64,000 nt of DNA from an uncultured Oscillospiraceae bacterium (GCA_904384225.1 CAJFJV010000004.1:1-64000); one strand, 5' to 3'; shown: positions 25,397-34,520, counted from the first letter of the stretch. Program-made: numbers and translations. Notes: generated by a model not told the origin, from the letters alone.

Positions 25397-26302
25397 TTAA
25401 TATAAAAAAACAACAGCATTTTTTGCCGCATAAAGCGTATCAATAAACTGCAACGAGAGCTCTGTCAATTTCCCCTCTTTCGGATAAATCAACAAATCCG
25501 TATAGCGTACGGCATCGCTGTAGGTTTTCTGTATCAGCGGCGTCCCTTCATAAGTGCTTGCCAGTGCCGGCGGCACGAACATATACGCTTTTTCAATCCG
25601 ACAAAGGAGTGCCTCTGTATCCGCACAGCCATAAAGCCGCACTCCTGTTTTCTCTCGCTGTAACGTTTTATCTGCATTCCAAACTCCGCCTGTTTCCCTG
25701 CAAAGTTCCACACATTCTGCTAAACTGTCTTCCGTAATCGCGCCAAAAGAGGCAAGGGGATGGGAACGCGCCATAAGAAGAACGCAAGCGTATTCCCAAA
25801 CCGGTTCAAAAGCAAGTTCTTTCTGCATCAGATAGTGTTCCACCTGATTCAGATTTGCCGACCTGCACCGTATCAACCCTATATCTGATCGTTCTTCTGT
25901 AACGCGCGAAATTACTTCAGCCATATCCGCCTCACGATAGGAAAGCCGTACTTCAGACGTGGAAAGGCTGTTGCAAAACCGTGCAAAGGCATCCATGATA
26001 TATCCGCCGTAAGGTACTGCCAGATCAAAAGAGCGCAAATCCGCATCCCCAATATCACGCAAAGCCTCCATTTTATCAAGCTGTGCTAAAATTTTTTTCG
26101 CATACCCTAAAAATTCTGCTCCTTTTTTTGTCGGCAAAACGCCCTTTGACGTTCGTTCGAAGATCGTAATCCCCAGCGTATCTTCCAGTTCCCGGATCGC
26201 CTTACTCAGGTTCGGCTGCGCCATATACAGATTGTCGGCGGCTTGCGTAATCGAACGTGTTCTTTCTACCTCAACCGCATATTTAAGATGCAGCGTATTC
26301 AT
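25397..26302 (-). CDS. LysR-family transcriptional regulator
   Basis: The N-terminal winged helix-turn-helix is typical: LKYAVEVERTRSITQAADNL, then PNLSKAIRELEDTLGITIFE and a TSKGVLPTKKGAEFL wing. An effector-binding domain of about 215 residues follows. ATG 26302 lies six bases after GGAGGG; an extension to 26323 is unlikely. It is upstream of and co-oriented with mdh but separated by a hairpin, so its own targets are uncertain. Confidence 0.92.
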   Translation of the reverse strand: MNTLHLKYAVEVERTRSITQAADNLYMAQPNLSKAIRELEDTLGITIFERTSKGVLPTKKGAEFLGYAKKILAQLDKMEALRDIGDADLRSFDLAVPYGGYIMDAFARFCNSLSTSEVRLSYREADMAEVISRVTEERSDIGLIRCRSANLNQVEHYLMQKELAFEPVWEYACVLLMARSHPLASFGAITEDSLAECVELCRETGGVWNADKTLQREKTGVRLYGCADTEALLCRIEKAYMFVPPALASTYEGTPLIQKTYSDAVRYTDLLIYPKEGKLTELSLQFIDTLYAAKNAVVFLY

Positions 26303-26333
26303 CCGGATCCCTCCTGATACCATGATTTTCTAT

Positions 26334-26363
26334 ATTATATCGCGCCGCTGTTATTGCTGTCAA
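26334..26363 (-). promoter_or_regulatory. Promoter of the LysR gene
   Basis: Minus strand TTGACA (26358-26363) and TATAAT (26334-26339), spacer 18. Confidence 0.7.
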
Positions 26364-27002
26364 CGCATTGGAGGAACCTTACTGCTATGAAAGACCGGAC
26401 AGCTGCATTTCTATTCTGTAAACTTTCGTATACACATCCTCAAACCTGTTTTCCGGCTTTTTGATAAAAGCTGGATTCATTATTCCTAACTGTGTTCTGA
26501 ACGGAGGGAACCACCGTATATTAAACGCCGCAATATTCTTTTCCTTCTAAAAGCGCAAAAAGGCATCACGGATTTTGCCCCTTTCTATTTATAAATATAC
26601 CCAAAACCTATTGAATAAATGCTGTTAAGACAGCTACAGGAATTTAATAAAGCTGTCGCTCCCAGTACATAGAAAAACCCGATTTTCTTTTAAACTATAT
26701 CACAGAGCCCTCGTCCCACTTCCCCACCCTGTCTCTAAGCGATTACTATTCTCAAAAGATACGCGCTGTTAAACTCTTGTAACCGGAGAGTATATAGGAG
26801 GGGTATAAACCCTTGGTAAAAAACAAAGGAGGCAATAAAAAAATCTGTTTGCCGTACCGACTGTTTTCCCGTTGCTCCGTCAATTTTTTCTTTTCCGATT
26901 AGGGCAGTACCGTTTATAGGACGTATTTTGCAGAAGCGGATTGAAGCATACCAAAAAATATATGATGATACATCGCTTTTGGCACTTCTTTTGACATAGT
27001 AA
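26364..27002. other. Gene-poor region with a possible decayed gene
   Basis: No convincing intact gene. On the minus strand a 27-codon reading (26914-26997) starts with MSKEVPKAMYHHIFFGMLQS behind an AGGTG at seven bases and then stops. It may be the 5' remnant of a small regulator whose operator was the palindrome next to it. The rest is AT-rich and unassigned. Confidence 0.3.
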
Positions 27003-27053
27003 AGCACCTCACTTGTTAGACAGTGTAGTACACTATCTAACAAGTGAGGTGCT
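27003..27053. repeat. 51-bp near-perfect palindrome
   Basis: Arms 27003-27027 and 27029-27053 match at 24 of 25 positions around a single central base. No T run follows on either side, which argues against a simple terminator. Each arm carries a GAGGTG that can act as a ribosome site. Possible functions are a repressor operator or a relic of a small mobile repeat. Confidence 0.7.
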
Positions 27054-27084
27054 GTTCATATGCGGAAAACGCTTTATTCCTTTT

Positions 27085-27864
27085 TTATCCTTTTTCTATT
27101 GGAAGCCACTTTAATACGCTTTGGATTTTTTCATCCCAACAGCTCCACATATGATCGCCCGGCGACTCTTCATATGTCAGATCATATCCAAGCTTTTGCA
27201 AATGATCACGCATTCTGACATTCTGTGCATAAAGAAAATCTTCTGTCCCGCACCACATATAAAGTTTCGGCAATATTTTTCCGGACTCTTTTAGCCGCTT
27301 TGATACGGCAAACAAATCGTTATCACTGCCCGGGACATCTTCCGCTTTTCCGAAAATCTGCCCCCAAATCGGCGCCTCATTGATCTGGCAGCACTCTGCT
27401 GCATCCAGACCGCCTGAAAGCGATGCAACCGCAGCAAATCGGTCGGGACAGCGCAGCCCAAGCTTAAAAGCACCGTATCCTCCCATAGACAAACCTGCCG
27501 CAAACGTATCTTCCCGCCGGTCCGACATGTTATGGAAGAAAGAACGGCATTTTTTCGGAAGTTCCTCCGAAATAAACGTCCAATAGCGATTTCCCTGCGC
27601 CATATCGGTATACCAGCCAAGATGGGTTGTCGGCATGACAACCGCAAGCCCCATATCACTTACATATCGTTCAATTGACGTACGTCTCTGCCAAATGGTA
27701 TGGTCATCACTCATACCGTGCAGCAAATATAATGTAGGGTACGGCTTATCCGAGGCTACTCCCTCCATCCCAATCTGGCCAGCTGTTTGTTCCGGCAAAA
27801 TTACATCCATTGACGTCGCCATTCCAAGTACGTCGGAGAAAAAATTGACATGTAGCAGCGCCAT
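27085..27864 (-). CDS. Alpha/beta-hydrolase esterase (EstA/esterase D-like)
   Basis: A 259-residue putative carboxylesterase of the tributyrin esterase/S-formylglutathione hydrolase-like group. LYLLHGMSDDHTIW gives the oxyanion segment, AAGLSMGGYGA carries the nucleophile Ser in GLSMGG, and the late acidic and His residues fall in GTEDFLY and SPGDHMWSCWDE. No signal peptide. ATG 27864 is nine bases after AAGGGG. Such enzymes deacetylate sugars or hydrolyse short acyl esters; the GH3 gene upstream on the same strand fits carbohydrate use, as inference. Confidence 0.87.
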   Translation of the reverse strand: MALLHVNFFSDVLGMATSMDVILPEQTAGQIGMEGVASDKPYPTLYLLHGMSDDHTIWQRRTSIERYVSDMGLAVVMPTTHLGWYTDMAQGNRYWTFISEELPKKCRSFFHNMSDRREDTFAAGLSMGGYGAFKLGLRCPDRFAAVASLSGGLDAAECCQINEAPIWGQIFGKAEDVPGSDNDLFAVSKRLKESGKILPKLYMWCGTEDFLYAQNVRMRDHLQKLGYDLTYEESPGDHMWSCWDEKIQSVLKWLPIEKG

Positions 27865-28250
27865 CTTCCAAATCCCCTTTCTTTGCATTCTTAGCTTAAA
27901 AATGTGCCGAAAGCGTTCAAATAGAACAGCAACCGGCCCTTTGACCCTTTTCCCTATATGTTATTGCAATCCTAATAGATTAGACCCATCCGATAAAGCA
28001 AGTGTGTACCGACACAACAAAGCCGTTCTTTCCGTACTATAAAAGCCGTTGCGCGATGTGGCCTTAGGAACGAAGCCTGTACACGAAATACGATGCATCC
28101 CATATAAGCATATCCCCACCAAGACTCCTCGGCTTAAACTCCGATAAACGGTAAACTGTATTTCCTTAAAAGAAAGCACCTGTATAGGGCAGCCTTCTTC
28201 CTATCGATACGCCGATTCTATGAAGGACGCTCTAAATATACTTGCCGCTC
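27865..28250. other. Intergenic region upstream of the esterase
   Basis: No supported gene and no clear hairpin or operator was seen. Confidence 0.5.
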
Positions 28251-30830
28251 TTAAACAACGCAAAAATCTGCACGCAGCGGCAAATCTCCCGCATGGGGCC
28301 CAGCTAAAACAGAGAAGCTGCCTTTTTCCACTACCCAATGATACGTTGCATCCAATAACCTAAGCTCTTTAAATCCCAATTTAAAATGGACGGTTTTGGT
28401 TTCGCCAGCTTGCAGCTCCACCCTTTCAAACCCCTTCAATTCTATAATTGGTCGAACGACCGACGTATAATGGTCGTCTACATAAATTTGAGCGACAGTA
28501 GCACCTGCACAAGAACCCGTATTGGTGACATCAAGGCTAACCTCAATCTCTCCATCTGCGGGAATTTCCGAAGCTGATAACTTTATATTGTTAAACGCAA
28601 ATGTCGTATAAGACAAACCATATCCGAAGGGATAAAGCGGATTCCAATCCATTTCGACATATTTCCGTCCGCCTGCTGGTTTACGCGAATAATGGCAAGG
28701 GATCTGTCCAACGGAACGAGGGTAGCTCATCGTGAGATGTCCTGATGGATTGATATCGCCAAACAGGATCTGTGCCACTGCAAGGCCGCCCTTTTCCCCG
28801 TTGAAGCCAGCCTGCAAAATTGCCGGTATATGCTGATCTTCCCATACGCAAGAAACAGGGCGCCCGGTATTCATCACAAGCACGACAGGTGTGCCTGTCT
28901 CATAAACCGCCTTCAAAAAGTCAAGCTGTTTTCCCGGCAGGTCAAGTGTTGTACGGTCAAAATTCTCACCCGATGTCTCGGTTGAATCGCCAAGCGCTAC
29001 AATTGCCACGTCGCTTTCTTTTGCCAACTGGACGGCGCGGTCTATGGTCTCTTCGCCGTGGTCATACCCCAAAATAACACGGACACCACGTGCGTCATTG
29101 CGGAACTCCACACAGACATCGTATTTTTTCCCGCTTTGGAACGAAAACGGCACCATTTGATTGGCGTCCTTTTCCTCCCATCCGTCAATCAATAATTTGC
29201 CGTCAATATAAAGACGCATACTGTCCGGACTTGAAAGGCCGATACGCCCTTCAAAATTTTTCGGGCTGCGCATGGTTCCTGTCCAACGGACACAAAACTG
29301 TTTAGAATCGACTGCATCATCCGGCTTGTGGTAAATCCAGTTGAAATTAATTTCTTTATCAAGGCGTGTTAAAACCGGGTCGCCCGAAAAATCAGGCCCA
29401 TTAAAATATTCCCCAGTAAAACCATAATCAATTTCTTGGATTCCTGCCTCCGGACGCGGCTTTGCATTGATCCACCAGCGCTCAATTGGTTTTATCTCCG
29501 CACCAAGGATATTGCAGCCTTTATCATATACAACCTCAGTTTCCGGGGAAACCACTTCTTTAATTCCATCAAGAAGCGTATAGGCGTGATATTCCGGCTC
29601 CACACAATAATCGCCCATCACCGGCGTGTTGGCATTGGGGCCTAAAACTGCAATTTTTCTAATCGTTTTGGAGAGCGGAAGCATTTGGTTTTCATTTTTC
29701 AAGAGAACCGCTGTTTTCTGCGCAATTTCGAGTGCCTTTGCCTGATGGGCCTTACAATGCACTACCTTTTTCTCCAGATTTTCATCGACATAAGGATTTT
29801 CAAACAGGCCAAGCATAAACTTTACACGAAGCATGCGGGAAACAGAAGTATCCAGATCCTCCATTGTAATCCTGCCTTCATCTAAAAGTTCTTTCATAAG
29901 GCGCCGGTATTCTTCATGTGAGTAGTCTGCAAACTGAACGTCTACGCCGGCTTTTACTGCCTTACAAAGTGCCTCTTTGGGGGTCGCGGCAGAATGATGC
30001 GCGGTATGCTGCATAATAATTGCCGTCATATCTGCGCGCACAAACCCCGGCATACCATATTTTCCGCGCAGCACATCAGTCAAGATTTCCCGGTCGGACA
30101 CCACAGGGATCCCATCGATTGAGTTATAAGAACACATCGTGTTGGTTGCTTTTCCTTCAACAAAAGCTTCCTCAAATACTGGCATGCAGTAAGAAAAGAC
30201 GTCATGCCGCCCCATTGTAGTAGGAGCACAGTTTAAGCCGCCAATCGGATTGCCATAGCCGGTATAATGCTTTAACTCCGACAAAACGGTATTATCTGCG
30301 GTCAGATCGTCCCCTTGTAAGCCTTTCACTACTGCTGCGCCAAGTTTTGAGGAAAGATACGTGTCTTCACCGTAAGTTTCCTCCGTCCTGCCCCAACGGG
30401 GGTCGCGCGCCAAATCAAGAACAGGCGCAAACACCTCACAAATATTTTTAGCCCGCGTTTCTGTCGCAATAGCACGGCCCATGTCATAACACAGGCCGGG
30501 GTCAAACGCGCTTGAAAGCGTTAGCTGCTGAGGAAAAATTGTACAATCCGGGCGATGCAAACCATGAAGCGCTTCTTCATGGATAAAATACGGAATCCCA
30601 AGCCGGGTATGCTCTTTGGCGTAACGCTGCAGCGCGTTATACACTCTGGCGTCACCGCAACGTTTATTTAACTTTTCCCGACATTCACTCCGAAGCGGTT
30701 CCTCAATTTTTTCCCAATCAATATGCATAATATCCTGATCCAGCTGATCCAACTTCTCATCTATGGTCATGCGGGACAAGAGATCCTGAACCCGTTCCTC
30801 AATCGAAGCATTTTTATCCTGATAAACCAT
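28251..30830 (-). CDS. Glycoside hydrolase family 3 beta-glycosidase with PA14 insert
   Basis: An 859-residue cytoplasmic GH3 enzyme releasing terminal beta-linked sugars. The N-terminal barrel contains RLGIPYFIHEEALHGL, VFAPVLDLARDPRWGRTEE, the ELKHY segment, and the nucleophile Asp in GFVRADMTAI (the usual SDW is ADM here). The second domain shows KIAVLGPNANTPVMGDY. A PA14-like carbohydrate-binding insert follows at about residues 470-600 (GYTGEYFNG-like start FTGEYFNGPDF, WTGTMRSP), and a fibronectin III-like C-terminal domain ends the protein (GYGLSYTTF, TNTGSCAGATVAQIYV). Substrate could be beta-glucosides or beta-xylosides; the sequence does not decide. Confidence 0.92.
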   Translation of the reverse strand: MVYQDKNASIEERVQDLLSRMTIDEKLDQLDQDIMHIDWEKIEEPLRSECREKLNKRCGDARVYNALQRYAKEHTRLGIPYFIHEEALHGLHRPDCTIFPQQLTLSSAFDPGLCYDMGRAIATETRAKNICEVFAPVLDLARDPRWGRTEETYGEDTYLSSKLGAAVVKGLQGDDLTADNTVLSELKHYTGYGNPIGGLNCAPTTMGRHDVFSYCMPVFEEAFVEGKATNTMCSYNSIDGIPVVSDREILTDVLRGKYGMPGFVRADMTAIIMQHTAHHSAATPKEALCKAVKAGVDVQFADYSHEEYRRLMKELLDEGRITMEDLDTSVSRMLRVKFMLGLFENPYVDENLEKKVVHCKAHQAKALEIAQKTAVLLKNENQMLPLSKTIRKIAVLGPNANTPVMGDYCVEPEYHAYTLLDGIKEVVSPETEVVYDKGCNILGAEIKPIERWWINAKPRPEAGIQEIDYGFTGEYFNGPDFSGDPVLTRLDKEINFNWIYHKPDDAVDSKQFCVRWTGTMRSPKNFEGRIGLSSPDSMRLYIDGKLLIDGWEEKDANQMVPFSFQSGKKYDVCVEFRNDARGVRVILGYDHGEETIDRAVQLAKESDVAIVALGDSTETSGENFDRTTLDLPGKQLDFLKAVYETGTPVVLVMNTGRPVSCVWEDQHIPAILQAGFNGEKGGLAVAQILFGDINPSGHLTMSYPRSVGQIPCHYSRKPAGGRKYVEMDWNPLYPFGYGLSYTTFAFNNIKLSASEIPADGEIEVSLDVTNTGSCAGATVAQIYVDDHYTSVVRPIIELKGFERVELQAGETKTVHFKLGFKELRLLDATYHWVVEKGSFSVLAGPHAGDLPLRADFCVV

Positions 30831-30871
30831 AGCTATCCTCCTGACCGATTAAGCAGAATTTTTCTGTTCAC

Positions 30872-30899
30872 AGTATACCATACACTTTGCCTTTTTCAA
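30872..30899 (-). promoter_or_regulatory. Promoter of the GH3 gene
   Basis: Minus strand TTGAAA (30894-30899) and TATACT (30872-30877), spacer 16; the ATG follows about 40 bases later behind AGGAGG. Confidence 0.65.
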
Positions 30900-30971
30900 C
30901 CGTGCCGCCGCACTTTTTTTAAAAAATCAAAATAGCTGAATCATGTCAATATAGCAGATTTCACATTTCTG

Positions 30972-31406
30972 CTATACTTTTTTTAGAAGCTCGCGCAACG
31001 TCGTAACAGCTTCTAACACCCGAAGCTGTTCCTCTTCTGAAAGTGTTGACAGCCGTCCGGCCAGATGTGAAACAACCGTTTTTTGCATATTATCTAAAAA
31101 GTCTATCCCTTCCTGGCTCAAAGAAAGATAGACACGGCGTCTGTCTTTATCATCTGTCGTCCGAATCAAAAAGCCCCGCTCATATAGTGTGGAAAGCGCA
31201 ACAGACAGCTGCGGACGGGAAACATCCATTTCTTGTGAAAGCGCCGAAAGCGTATATTTAGTATTGTTTCGCAGAAGAAGCAAAATTCGAAGATGCATTG
31301 CCGGGATCAAATCTGCCGCCAGCTTAAAAAAAGGCCTTGAAAGCTGCCGGTCAAATTCCGGTGTAAAGGAAAGGAGCGCCCCACAAAGTTGCTCTTGCCT
31401 GTTCAT
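30972..31406 (-). CDS. MarR-family transcriptional regulator
   Basis: A 144-residue winged-helix regulator. The DNA-binding part is YTLSALSQEMDVSRPQLSVA, followed by the beta-wing LIRTTDDKDRRRVYLSLSQEG. The start is taken at ATG 31406; the nearest SD-like AAGGG is about 13 bases away, so a weak or alternative start remains possible, but upstream in-frame residues do not resemble the family. A near-perfect palindrome in the upstream region suggests autoregulation and perhaps control of the divergent HEAT-repeat gene. Confidence 0.88.
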   Translation of the reverse strand: MNRQEQLCGALLSFTPEFDRQLSRPFFKLAADLIPAMHLRILLLLRNNTKYTLSALSQEMDVSRPQLSVALSTLYERGFLIRTTDDKDRRRVYLSLSQEGIDFLDNMQKTVVSHLAGRLSTLSEEEQLRVLEAVTTLRELLKKV

Positions 31407-31470
31407 AAAAAATTCACTGCCCTTCTGTAAATTCGTCAAAGGTTTATGGTAAAATGAAAAACAATTTAGG

Positions 31471-31489
31471 TTTATTAACATTTAATAAA
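31471..31489. promoter_or_regulatory. Candidate MarR operator
   Basis: TTTATTAA-CAT-TTAATAAA, an 8-bp perfect inverted repeat with 3-base spacer, in the divergent promoter region between the MarR gene and the HEAT-repeat gene. Confidence 0.5.
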
Positions 31490-31558
31490 TCTAATCTTAT
31501 AAAAACAGTATAGCGGACTTTGCGCCGTTTTGTCAACACTGGAAAGGGGAAAATGAAG

Positions 31559-31891
31559 ATGTCAAAACTCGAGAAAATTAAAGATGCTGTGGAAAAAAAG
31601 AAAATTAAAAAAGTTGCAAAATTTACAGACGACGCTGATAGTGAAGTTCGTGCGGCTGCTTTTGAAGCCCTTGGCGAATTCCCAGGTGATGAATACGCTC
31701 TTGAAATTTGCCAGAATACGATCCGCGACAATGATCCCGCAGTTCGTCTTGCCGTTGCCAAGGCTTTAAAGAAGATCGGCAACGATCATGTTGTAGAAGC
31801 ATTGCGGCACCAAATGCTGCATGAAACCGATGAAGCTCTTAAAAAAGCTTTTGAGGATGCTATGGATGCATGCAGGGAGCGTCGCTTCTAA
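31559..31891 (+). CDS. HEAT-repeat protein
   Basis: A 110-residue, highly charged helical protein with two to three HEAT/PBS-lyase-type repeats: SEVRAAAFEALGEF, PAVRLAVAKALKKIG and a weaker last unit ALKKAFEDAM. These domains are usually protein-protein scaffolds. ATG 31559 has nine-base spacing to AAAGGGG; an ATG at 31553 has only three. No specific function can be given. A strong terminator follows. Confidence 0.8.
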   Translation: MSKLEKIKDAVEKKKIKKVAKFTDDADSEVRAAAFEALGEFPGDEYALEICQNTIRDNDPAVRLAVAKALKKIGNDHVVEALRHQMLHETDEALKKAFEDAMDACRERRF

Positions 31892-31928
31892 TTTTCACTT
31901 ATTTCCTTCCATGATGAAAGAAACCATA

Positions 31929-31968
31929 AAAAGGAAAGCAGGACTTTAATCGTCCTGCTTTCCTTTTT
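31929..31968 (+). terminator. Intrinsic terminator
   Basis: Stem GGAAAGCAGGAC/GTCCTGCTTTCC with a seven-base loop and a TTTTT tail, after the HEAT-repeat gene. Confidence 0.9.
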
Positions 31969-32021
31969 ATGTATAACCAAAGAAAAAACGTGCAGACTAT
32001 TTCCTGACAGGAGGAATGGTC

Positions 32022-32414
32022 TTGCATTTATTAAAATTCAAGCGGATCCTCAGGCTTTTCTTGATTGGTGCAATCGGTTATACCTTGCTTGAAATAATAT
32101 GGCGCGGCCACACACATTGGACGATGAGTCTTACCGGGGGCGTTTGCTTTATCTTGATTTACTTTATTTGGCGCCGCCTCCGATTTGCACCGTGGTACCG
32201 TATCTGTTTGTGCTGTGCAGCTGCCGTCACCGGGGTGGAATTTGCCGTAGGCTGTATTGTAAATTTGCTTTTGGGGTGGAATGTATGGAATTACGAGCAG
32301 ATGCCGCTGCATCTGTTCGGCCAGATTTGCCCTCTGTTCAGTATACTTTGGTTTTTCCTTTCCGCGCTTTTGCTGCCCTTGTGCCGCCTGCTCAAGAAAA
32401 AGGGAATCTGCTGA
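32022..32414 (+). CDS. CmpB-like (putative ABC-transporter type IV) small membrane protein
   Basis: A 130-residue protein with four predicted transmembrane helices. The segment GYTLLEIIWRGHTHWTMSL-GG fits the conserved Y-x3-E-x3-RG-x2-HW pattern of the ABC_trans_CmpB family, whose function is not established. TTG 32022 is seven bases downstream of AGGAGG; the in-frame ATG at 32016 is one base from it, so TTG is the more likely start. Confidence 0.7.
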   Translation: MHLLKFKRILRLFLIGAIGYTLLEIIWRGHTHWTMSLTGGVCFILIYFIWRRLRFAPWYRICLCCAAAVTGVEFAVGCIVNLLLGWNVWNYEQMPLHLFGQICPLFSILWFFLSALLLPLCRLLKKKGIC

Positions 32415-32470
32415 AAAAAGCCCATCTCGTTTAAAACGGGATGGGCTTTGCTTTAACCATGAAATATACT

Positions 32471-33745
32471 TTACAGAAGTTCTTTTTTCAAATAAGGGCT
32501 GAGGCGGGCTGTCATTGCTCTCGGTACGGACGCCGAAATCTGCGTCCCGAAATCGGTGTATACGAGTGAATGAATTTGTCCATTCTGACGGATTGCAGAT
32601 AGCAGAGCTCCCTCCGAATAGGGCAGCATCAAATCAAGCGGTATCATACGCTCGGAAAGGAACGTTTCCATCTGTGCGAGCAATAAATCCATCCCTTCCC
32701 CCGTTTTAGCAGAAACACACACAACTCCTTTCGCTGCACGCGGACGCATAGCAGGCGGAACCAAATCACATTTGTTATAAACCGTGACCGTTGGAATGTC
32801 TGCACCGCCTATTGAATACAGCAGATTTTCTGCAACCTGTTTCTGTTCGGCTGTATCCGGATTGGAAAGGTCACAAACATGCAGGATATAATCTGCTTGT
32901 ACCGCCTCTTCCAGTGTTGATTCAAAGGCGCTGATTAATTGGTGCGGAAGCCTCCGCAGCAGCCCCACCGTATCTACCAATATGACTTTTTGTCCGCTTG
33001 GCAAAATGAGTTCACGTGCCATTGGATCAAGTGTTGCAAAAAGTTGGTTTTTCGTATATGCATTCGCCCCAGTGAGGGCATTTAAAAGAGTAGACTTTCC
33101 CGCATTTGTGTATCCTACCAGAGCGAAAAGGGGAATTTTATTTTTCTTTCTTCTTTGCCGCCGATCTTCACGGCGCTTTGATAAAAGCGTCAACTCCTGC
33201 GATAGTGTCTCTATCCGCCGTCTGATGTGGCGCCTGTCACTTTCCAGCTTAGTTTCTCCCGGTCCGCGCGTGCCAATGCCGCCGCCTTGCCGGGAAAGCC
33301 TTTTTCCTATCCCTGATAGACGCGGCAGCAGATATTTTTGCTGCGCCAGCTCAACTTGGACTTTTCCTTCATTAGATCGGGCGTGTTGTGCAAAGATGTC
33401 GAGTATCAGCATCGTACGGTCAATGACGTCCAATCCGGTTCGTTCTTCAATATTTCGAAGCTGCACGCCGCTTAATTCATCATCCACGATGAGAAGCTCT
33501 GCATCGAGCAGACGCGCGGCTTTTTGGATTTCGCTAAGCTTCCCTTCTCCAAAATATGTGCCGCTATTTACTTTGGGCATCTTTTGCACGATTTGTGCCA
33601 CTGCCTCCGCTCCAGCGGTTTTTGCTAATTCCTCCAGTTCGCACATTGAATTCTCAGCATCGAATACCCCAGTATCGACGGATGCAAGAATAGCTTTTTG
33701 TTTATTTTCTTTTGTATTATACAATATGTATTCTCGCCTTTCCAA
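32471..33745 (-). CDS. hflX: Ribosome-associated GTPase HflX
   Basis: Binds the ribosome and splits or rescues stalled particles. N-terminal HflX domain: GTYFGEGKLSEIQKAA, LLIVDDELSGVQLRNIE and QVELAQQKYLLPRLSG, plus the glycine-rich linker GGGIGTRGPGE. G domain motifs are GYTNAGKSTLLNAL (G1), DTVGLL (G3) and NKCD (G4). The start is uncertain. The longest frame opens with TTG 33781, but a promoter at 33765-33793 would put the mRNA 5' end inside it, so I favour a TTG near 33745; a TTG near 33724 is also possible. Confidence 0.9.
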   Translation of the reverse strand: MERREYILYNTKENKQKAILASVDTGVFDAENSMCELEELAKTAGAEAVAQIVQKMPKVNSGTYFGEGKLSEIQKAARLLDAELLIVDDELSGVQLRNIEERTGLDVIDRTMLILDIFAQHARSNEGKVQVELAQQKYLLPRLSGIGKRLSRQGGGIGTRGPGETKLESDRRHIRRRIETLSQELTLLSKRREDRRQRRKKNKIPLFALVGYTNAGKSTLLNALTGANAYTKNQLFATLDPMARELILPSGQKVILVDTVGLLRRLPHQLISAFESTLEEAVQADYILHVCDLSNPDTAEQKQVAENLLYSIGGADIPTVTVYNKCDLVPPAMRPRAAKGVVCVSAKTGEGMDLLLAQMETFLSERMIPLDLMLPYSEGALLSAIRQNGQIHSLVYTDFGTQISASVPRAMTARLSPYLKKELL

Positions 33746-33764
33746 AAATTCTTCTTTTACGCTT

Positions 33765-33793
33765 ATTATATCTTTAAGCAAAACAAATGTCTA
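33765..33793 (-). promoter_or_regulatory. Candidate promoter of hflX
   Basis: Minus strand TAGACA (33788-33793), 17-base spacer, TATAAT (33765-33770). A second TATAAT lies further into the 5' end. Confidence 0.5.
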
Positions 33794-33797
33794 TATC

Positions 33798-34061
33798 CTA
33801 AAACCAAGATGCTACAAAAACGACCCCCGAAAGCAGCGCAACGCCGGGCGGCCCTAACACGGCCGATGCCGTGCCTGTCATAAGGTTCACAGGCAGGGAT
33901 ATCCCCGCCTGTGAAAGCAAATAAGATACCGGGAACAATGCAAGAAGGCCCGTACAGACATTAAAGCAGATTCCAACAAGTTTTTTCTTTTTCTTATGCC
34001 ATATTATGATTTCTATAAGAAACAGAAAAATGATAATTGCAGCTATATACCATTCTGTCAA
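33798..34061 (-). CDS. bofA: BofA-like pro-sigmaK processing inhibitor family protein
   Basis: An 87-residue membrane protein with an N-terminal helix, a short Lys-rich loop, and the C-terminal hydrophobic BofA signature ISLPVNLMTGTASAVLGPPG followed by VALLSG. BofA inhibits the SpoIVFB protease in endospore formers. The pairing with a YaaL-like gene immediately upstream matches Bacillus and many Clostridia. The start is TTG, eight bases after GGGG. Confidence 0.82.
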   Translation of the reverse strand: MTEWYIAAIIIFLFLIEIIIWHKKKKKLVGICFNVCTGLLALFPVSYLLSQAGISLPVNLMTGTASAVLGPPGVALLSGVVFVASWF

Positions 34062-34075
34062 AAAAGCAACCCCTT

Positions 34076-34354
34076 TTAAAATGCACGTATTTTTTCGCGT
34101 TTCGCCTTTTTAATCAAATAAGAGTAACGCCGTTCCAATGAACTCAGTTCGAGTGCATACGTGTCAATCAAATCAAAATCGGTTTCTAAGTCAAAACAGC
34201 TTTGCAGAGCGCGGATTCTTCCTTGCAAGTCTTTTATTTCTGCTAAAAATTCCTCTCTTTTTTTCTGCTCAATTTCTTCTTGTGTCTTTTCCCCTTTTAG
34301 AATACGCAGGCGAGCAGCAGAAAATGACGATAGACGTTGCAGTATACCCTCCAT
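34076..34354 (-). CDS. yaaL: YaaL-like DUF2508 protein
   Basis: A 92-residue, helical, charged protein of the DUF2508 family. Recognition rests on the size, the pattern CFDLETDFDLIDTYALELSS-ERRYSYLI and the location next to bofA. Function unknown. GGAGGG is six bases before the ATG. Confidence 0.78.
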   Translation of the reverse strand: MEGILQRLSSFSAARLRILKGEKTQEEIEQKKREEFLAEIKDLQGRIRALQSCFDLETDFDLIDTYALELSSLERRYSYLIKKAKREKIRAF

Positions 34355-34520
34355 AATAATCCCTCCAAGTTATGATATGCAAAGCATTGGCATTTTCATC
34401 CTGAAATATTCATTAAGGCTATTTATTTTTTATTTAAAAAAATCATGTAATTCCATTCTATTCTATAAAGGAATTGCATATAATAAACGGCAGATAAATT
34501 GTTAAAGGGAGCGGTTAAAC

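Noticed and set aside
26735-27043. A 102-codon minus-strand frame in the gene-poor region
   Set aside because: Its N-terminus runs through the palindrome, has no ribosome site and no recognisable domain; the shorter MSKEVPKA start in another frame is better supported.
27060-27220. A plus-strand start right after the palindrome (MRKTLYSFFILF)
   Set aside because: It runs antisense through the 3' end of the esterase gene and ends soon after; likely chance.
32982-33857. A 291-codon frame antisense to hflX
   Set aside because: Serine/arginine-rich mirror of the GTPase gene without any domain.
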